Assembly (NCBI GenBank): GCA_017643495.1
Contig: JAEPNK010000002.1
Coordinates: 372,001 to 436,000, forward strand
From: Rhizobiaceae bacterium
Lineage (GTDB): Bacteria > Pseudomonadota > Alphaproteobacteria > Rhizobiales > Rhizobiaceae
DNA length: 64,000 nt
Direction: 5' to 3'
The position numbers were made by a program, and so were the translations under genes. The notes beneath the pieces are model-generated. The model had not been told where the DNA came from, made no database searches, and saw only the letters and a program-made list of their open reading frames with translations. Positions 62,355-64,000 of this stretch are shown here, in pieces; position 1 is the stretch's first letter, and each line of letters begins with the position of its first letter.

Positions 62355-63944
62355 TTGGATTTTGATTACGTTGTCATCGGAGCGGGATCGGCGGGCTGTG
62401 TCTTGGCCAATCGTCTGTCAGCCAATCCGGCAAACGACGTCGCGCTGCTCGAGGCAGGCGGCAAAGACAACTATCCCTGGATTCATATCCCGATTGGCTA
62501 CTTCAAAACGCTACACAATCCGAAATATGACTGGTGTTATCGCACGGAGCCTGACCCGGGCCTCAACGGACGATCGCTCGAATGGCCGCGCGGCAAGGTG
62601 CTTGGCGGCTCAAGTTCAATAAACGGGCTTTTGTATATTCGCGGTCAGAAGGAAGATTATGACCTCTGGCGACAATTGGGGAATATCGGATGGGGGTTTG
62701 ACGATGTACTGCCCTATTTCGTCAAGTCGGAATCAAATGAAAACGGCAGTGACGCCTATCACGGCGCTGATGGCCCCCTTGCCGTATCAAACATTCGGGT
62801 CAAACGCGGTGTAACCGATGCCTTCATCGAGTCTGCGGCATCCATTGGCATACCCAAATCAGATGACTTCAATGGCGAGAGCCAGGAAGGTGTCGGGTAT
62901 TTCCAGCTTACCAAGAAAAACGGGCTTCGCTGGTCCAGTGCAAAAGCATATCTGAAACCTGCCCGGTCGCGTCAAAACCTTTCTGTAGTGACGCATGCCC
63001 TTGCTCGCCGGATCGTTTTTGAAGGCAAGAAAGCGGTTGGCGTCGAGATCAGCCGTAACGGCAAGATAGAGACCATACGTGCCCGCAAGGAAGTCATTTT
63101 GTCTGCAGGCGCAATTGGTTCACCGCAAATCCTGCAATTGTCAGGTGTGGGTCCCGCAAGCGTCCTCAAAGAACAAGGCATAGATGTTTTGTCGGAACTC
63201 AAGGGTGTTGGTGAAAACCTTCAGGATCACCTGCAAATCCGTTCGGTGTACAAAACCTCTGAAAAAACCCTCAATGACGAAGCCAATTCCTGGTTCGGGC
63301 AAGTGATGATTGGCGCACAATACATGCTTCAAAGACGTGGCCCAATGGCCATGGGTGTAAGCCAGGTTTGTGCGTTTGCCCGATCCGACGAGGCCCTTGA
63401 TGTGCCGGATATCCAGTTCCACATCCAGCCACTTTCGACAGACAATCCCGGTCATGGCTTGCACAAGTTTTCGGCATTCACCTCGTCTGTATGCCAATTG
63501 CGTCCGGAAAGCCGTGGCCATGTACATATCAATTCTGCTGATCCGGAAGCATATCCGAAAATCTTTGCGAACTACCTGGCAACTGAAACTGATTGTTCGG
63601 TGGCTGTTCGGGGTGTGCGGCTTGGACGAAAGATCGCCAAGGCCAACCCGCTCGCCTCGATGATTACAGACGAACACGAACCGGGCTGGAATCTGGAAAG
63701 TGATGACGAAATTCTCGATTGGGTAAGAAACCGTGCAACCACGATTTATCACCCCACCAGCACCTGCAAGATGGGGAATGACGACATGTCTGTCGTTGAC
63801 AACCGTCTTAAGGTGCATGGCTTTGACGGGCTCCGGGTAGCCGATGCATCCATCATGCCCACTCTTGTATCTGGAAACACTAATGCACCAAGCATAATGA
63901 TTGGCGAAAAGGCCTCTGATCTGGTGCTGGAGGACGCTGTTTGA
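62355..63944 (+). CDS. GMC-family oxidoreductase (choline dehydrogenase-like)
   Basis: A 529-residue FAD enzyme of the glucose-methanol-choline family: YVVIGAGSAGCVLANRLSA at the start, WPRGKVLGGSSSINGLLYIRG, GAIGSPQILQLSGVGP and the C-terminal catalytic stretch with His in TIYHPTSTCKMG and Asn in SGNTNAPSIMIGE. Choline, betaine aldehyde or other alcohols are possible. TTG 62355 is preferred because GGTGGAG (62339-62345) lies at the right distance; a GTG at 62340 would overlap that ribosome site. Confidence 0.93.
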   Translation: MDFDYVVIGAGSAGCVLANRLSANPANDVALLEAGGKDNYPWIHIPIGYFKTLHNPKYDWCYRTEPDPGLNGRSLEWPRGKVLGGSSSINGLLYIRGQKEDYDLWRQLGNIGWGFDDVLPYFVKSESNENGSDAYHGADGPLAVSNIRVKRGVTDAFIESAASIGIPKSDDFNGESQEGVGYFQLTKKNGLRWSSAKAYLKPARSRQNLSVVTHALARRIVFEGKKAVGVEISRNGKIETIRARKEVILSAGAIGSPQILQLSGVGPASVLKEQGIDVLSELKGVGENLQDHLQIRSVYKTSEKTLNDEANSWFGQVMIGAQYMLQRRGPMAMGVSQVCAFARSDEALDVPDIQFHIQPLSTDNPGHGLHKFSAFTSSVCQLRPESRGHVHINSADPEAYPKIFANYLATETDCSVAVRGVRLGRKIAKANPLASMITDEHEPGWNLESDDEILDWVRNRATTIYHPTSTCKMGNDDMSVVDNRLKVHGFDGLRVADASIMPTLVSGNTNAPSIMIGEKASDLVLEDAV

Positions 63945-64000
63945 TGTTTGACCTGTTTGCCGACTATTTCAAGATCATAGTGGCTGACATTGTCCTGTCA
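63944..64000 (+). CDS. Probable TerC-family membrane protein, first 19 residues (cut by window edge)
   Basis: ATG 63944 overlaps the GMC stop by one base (TGATG). The visible residues are MFDLFADYFKIIVADIVLS, a hydrophobic helix with an embedded Asp in the pattern DIVLS that begins the DxVLSGDN motif of TerC/YjbE-type transporters. Only this short start is in view, so the family is a guess; the coupling to the oxidoreductase gene is clear. Confidence 0.45.
   Translation, partial: MFDLFADYFKIIVADIVLS

Noticed and set aside
63141-63818. Minus-strand open frame of 225 codons inside the GMC gene
   Set aside because: Antisense to catalytic motifs of a clear GMC enzyme.
1-64000. Mobile elements, prophage, CRISPR, rRNA and tRNA genes
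   Set aside because: I looked for transposase or integrase motifs, terminal repeats, repeat-spacer arrays and cloverleaf 3' ends and found none that I could support.

Overview
The window looks like a chromosomal segment of an alphaproteobacterium, most likely a member of the Hyphomicrobiales (Rhizobiales). This rests on the gene set: a BA14K-domain protein, a DUF1476 F1-ATPase zeta inhibitor, DUF1127 and DUF1289 proteins, a split PurS/PurQ/PurL system followed by bolA and grxD, a class II DAHP synthase, 5-aminolevulinate synthase (the Shemin route to haem), a membrane-anchored TIGR02281-type retropepsin, a rpiA-DUF2059-gor run and a taurine-pyruvate aminotransferase. Genus and species cannot be told from the sequence alone. 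I saw no transposase, integrase, phage gene, CRISPR array, rRNA or tRNA gene. Genes are dense on both strands with many ATGA overlaps, so this reads as core chromosome.

Layout. 1-6.2 kb: end-truncated MFS transporter, nadE, BA14K protein, HisC-like aminotransferase, RBBP9-like hydrolase, glutathionyl-hydroquinone reductase. 6.2-15.2 kb: HpaI-type aldolase with the ATPase zeta subunit, then purC-purS-purQ plus a lipoprotein, a MocR regulator divergent from a DUF1127 protein, purL, bolA, a 43-residue membrane peptide, a DUF1428 gene and grxD. 15.2-20.0 kb (minus strand): a 635-residue OmpA-family protein with a very long Ala/Gln/Glu-rich stretch, a LigB/DODA dioxygenase, a GFA protein and DAHP synthase. 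20.2-21.5 kb: three overlapping or closely spaced genes for small secreted proteins, the most interesting unexplained cassette here. 21.6-26.4 kb (minus): taurine-pyruvate aminotransferase, gamma-glutamylcyclotransferase-like protein, glutathione reductase, DUF2059 protein, rpiA. 26.5-29.0 kb: gph and a GGDEF-EAL protein. 29.3-34.7 kb: two transporters leading into fdhD-mobA-mobB-moeA (molybdenum-cofactor maturation). 34.7-38.3 kb: penicillin acylase family enzyme with an unrecognised exported protein.

38.4-41.1 kb: beta-hydroxyacid dehydrogenase, class V aminotransferase and an Lrp regulator. 41.2-43.0 kb: nuclease, GST and uracil-DNA-glycosylase-like protein. 43.1-46.7 kb: an orphan sensor kinase, a degenerate CobT-like protein, DUF1289 protein and retropepsin. 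46.9-52.5 kb: PRC-barrel protein, dusA, MgtC, hemA, LysM protein, GtrA and a DDAH-like hydrolase. 52.5-55.7 kb: GST with an extra C-terminal domain, CoxG-like protein, stand-alone AsnC-type ligand domain, trigger factor. 56.0-58.7 kb: small exported protein and a two-gene unit pairing a large membrane/coiled-coil protein with a membrane-anchored ClpP-like protease. 58.7-64.0 kb: flavin reductase, TauE/SafE permease, MFS transporter, and an IclR regulator divergent from a GMC (choline-dehydrogenase-like) oxidoreductase, with the first residues of a probable TerC-family protein at the right edge.

Functional themes: purine synthesis (purC, S, Q, L), glutathione and thiol handling (hydroquinone reductase, GFA protein, grxD, gor, cyclotransferase, two GSTs), molybdenum cofactor maturation, and several PLP enzymes. 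All functional calls come from reading motifs by eye; no database search was run.
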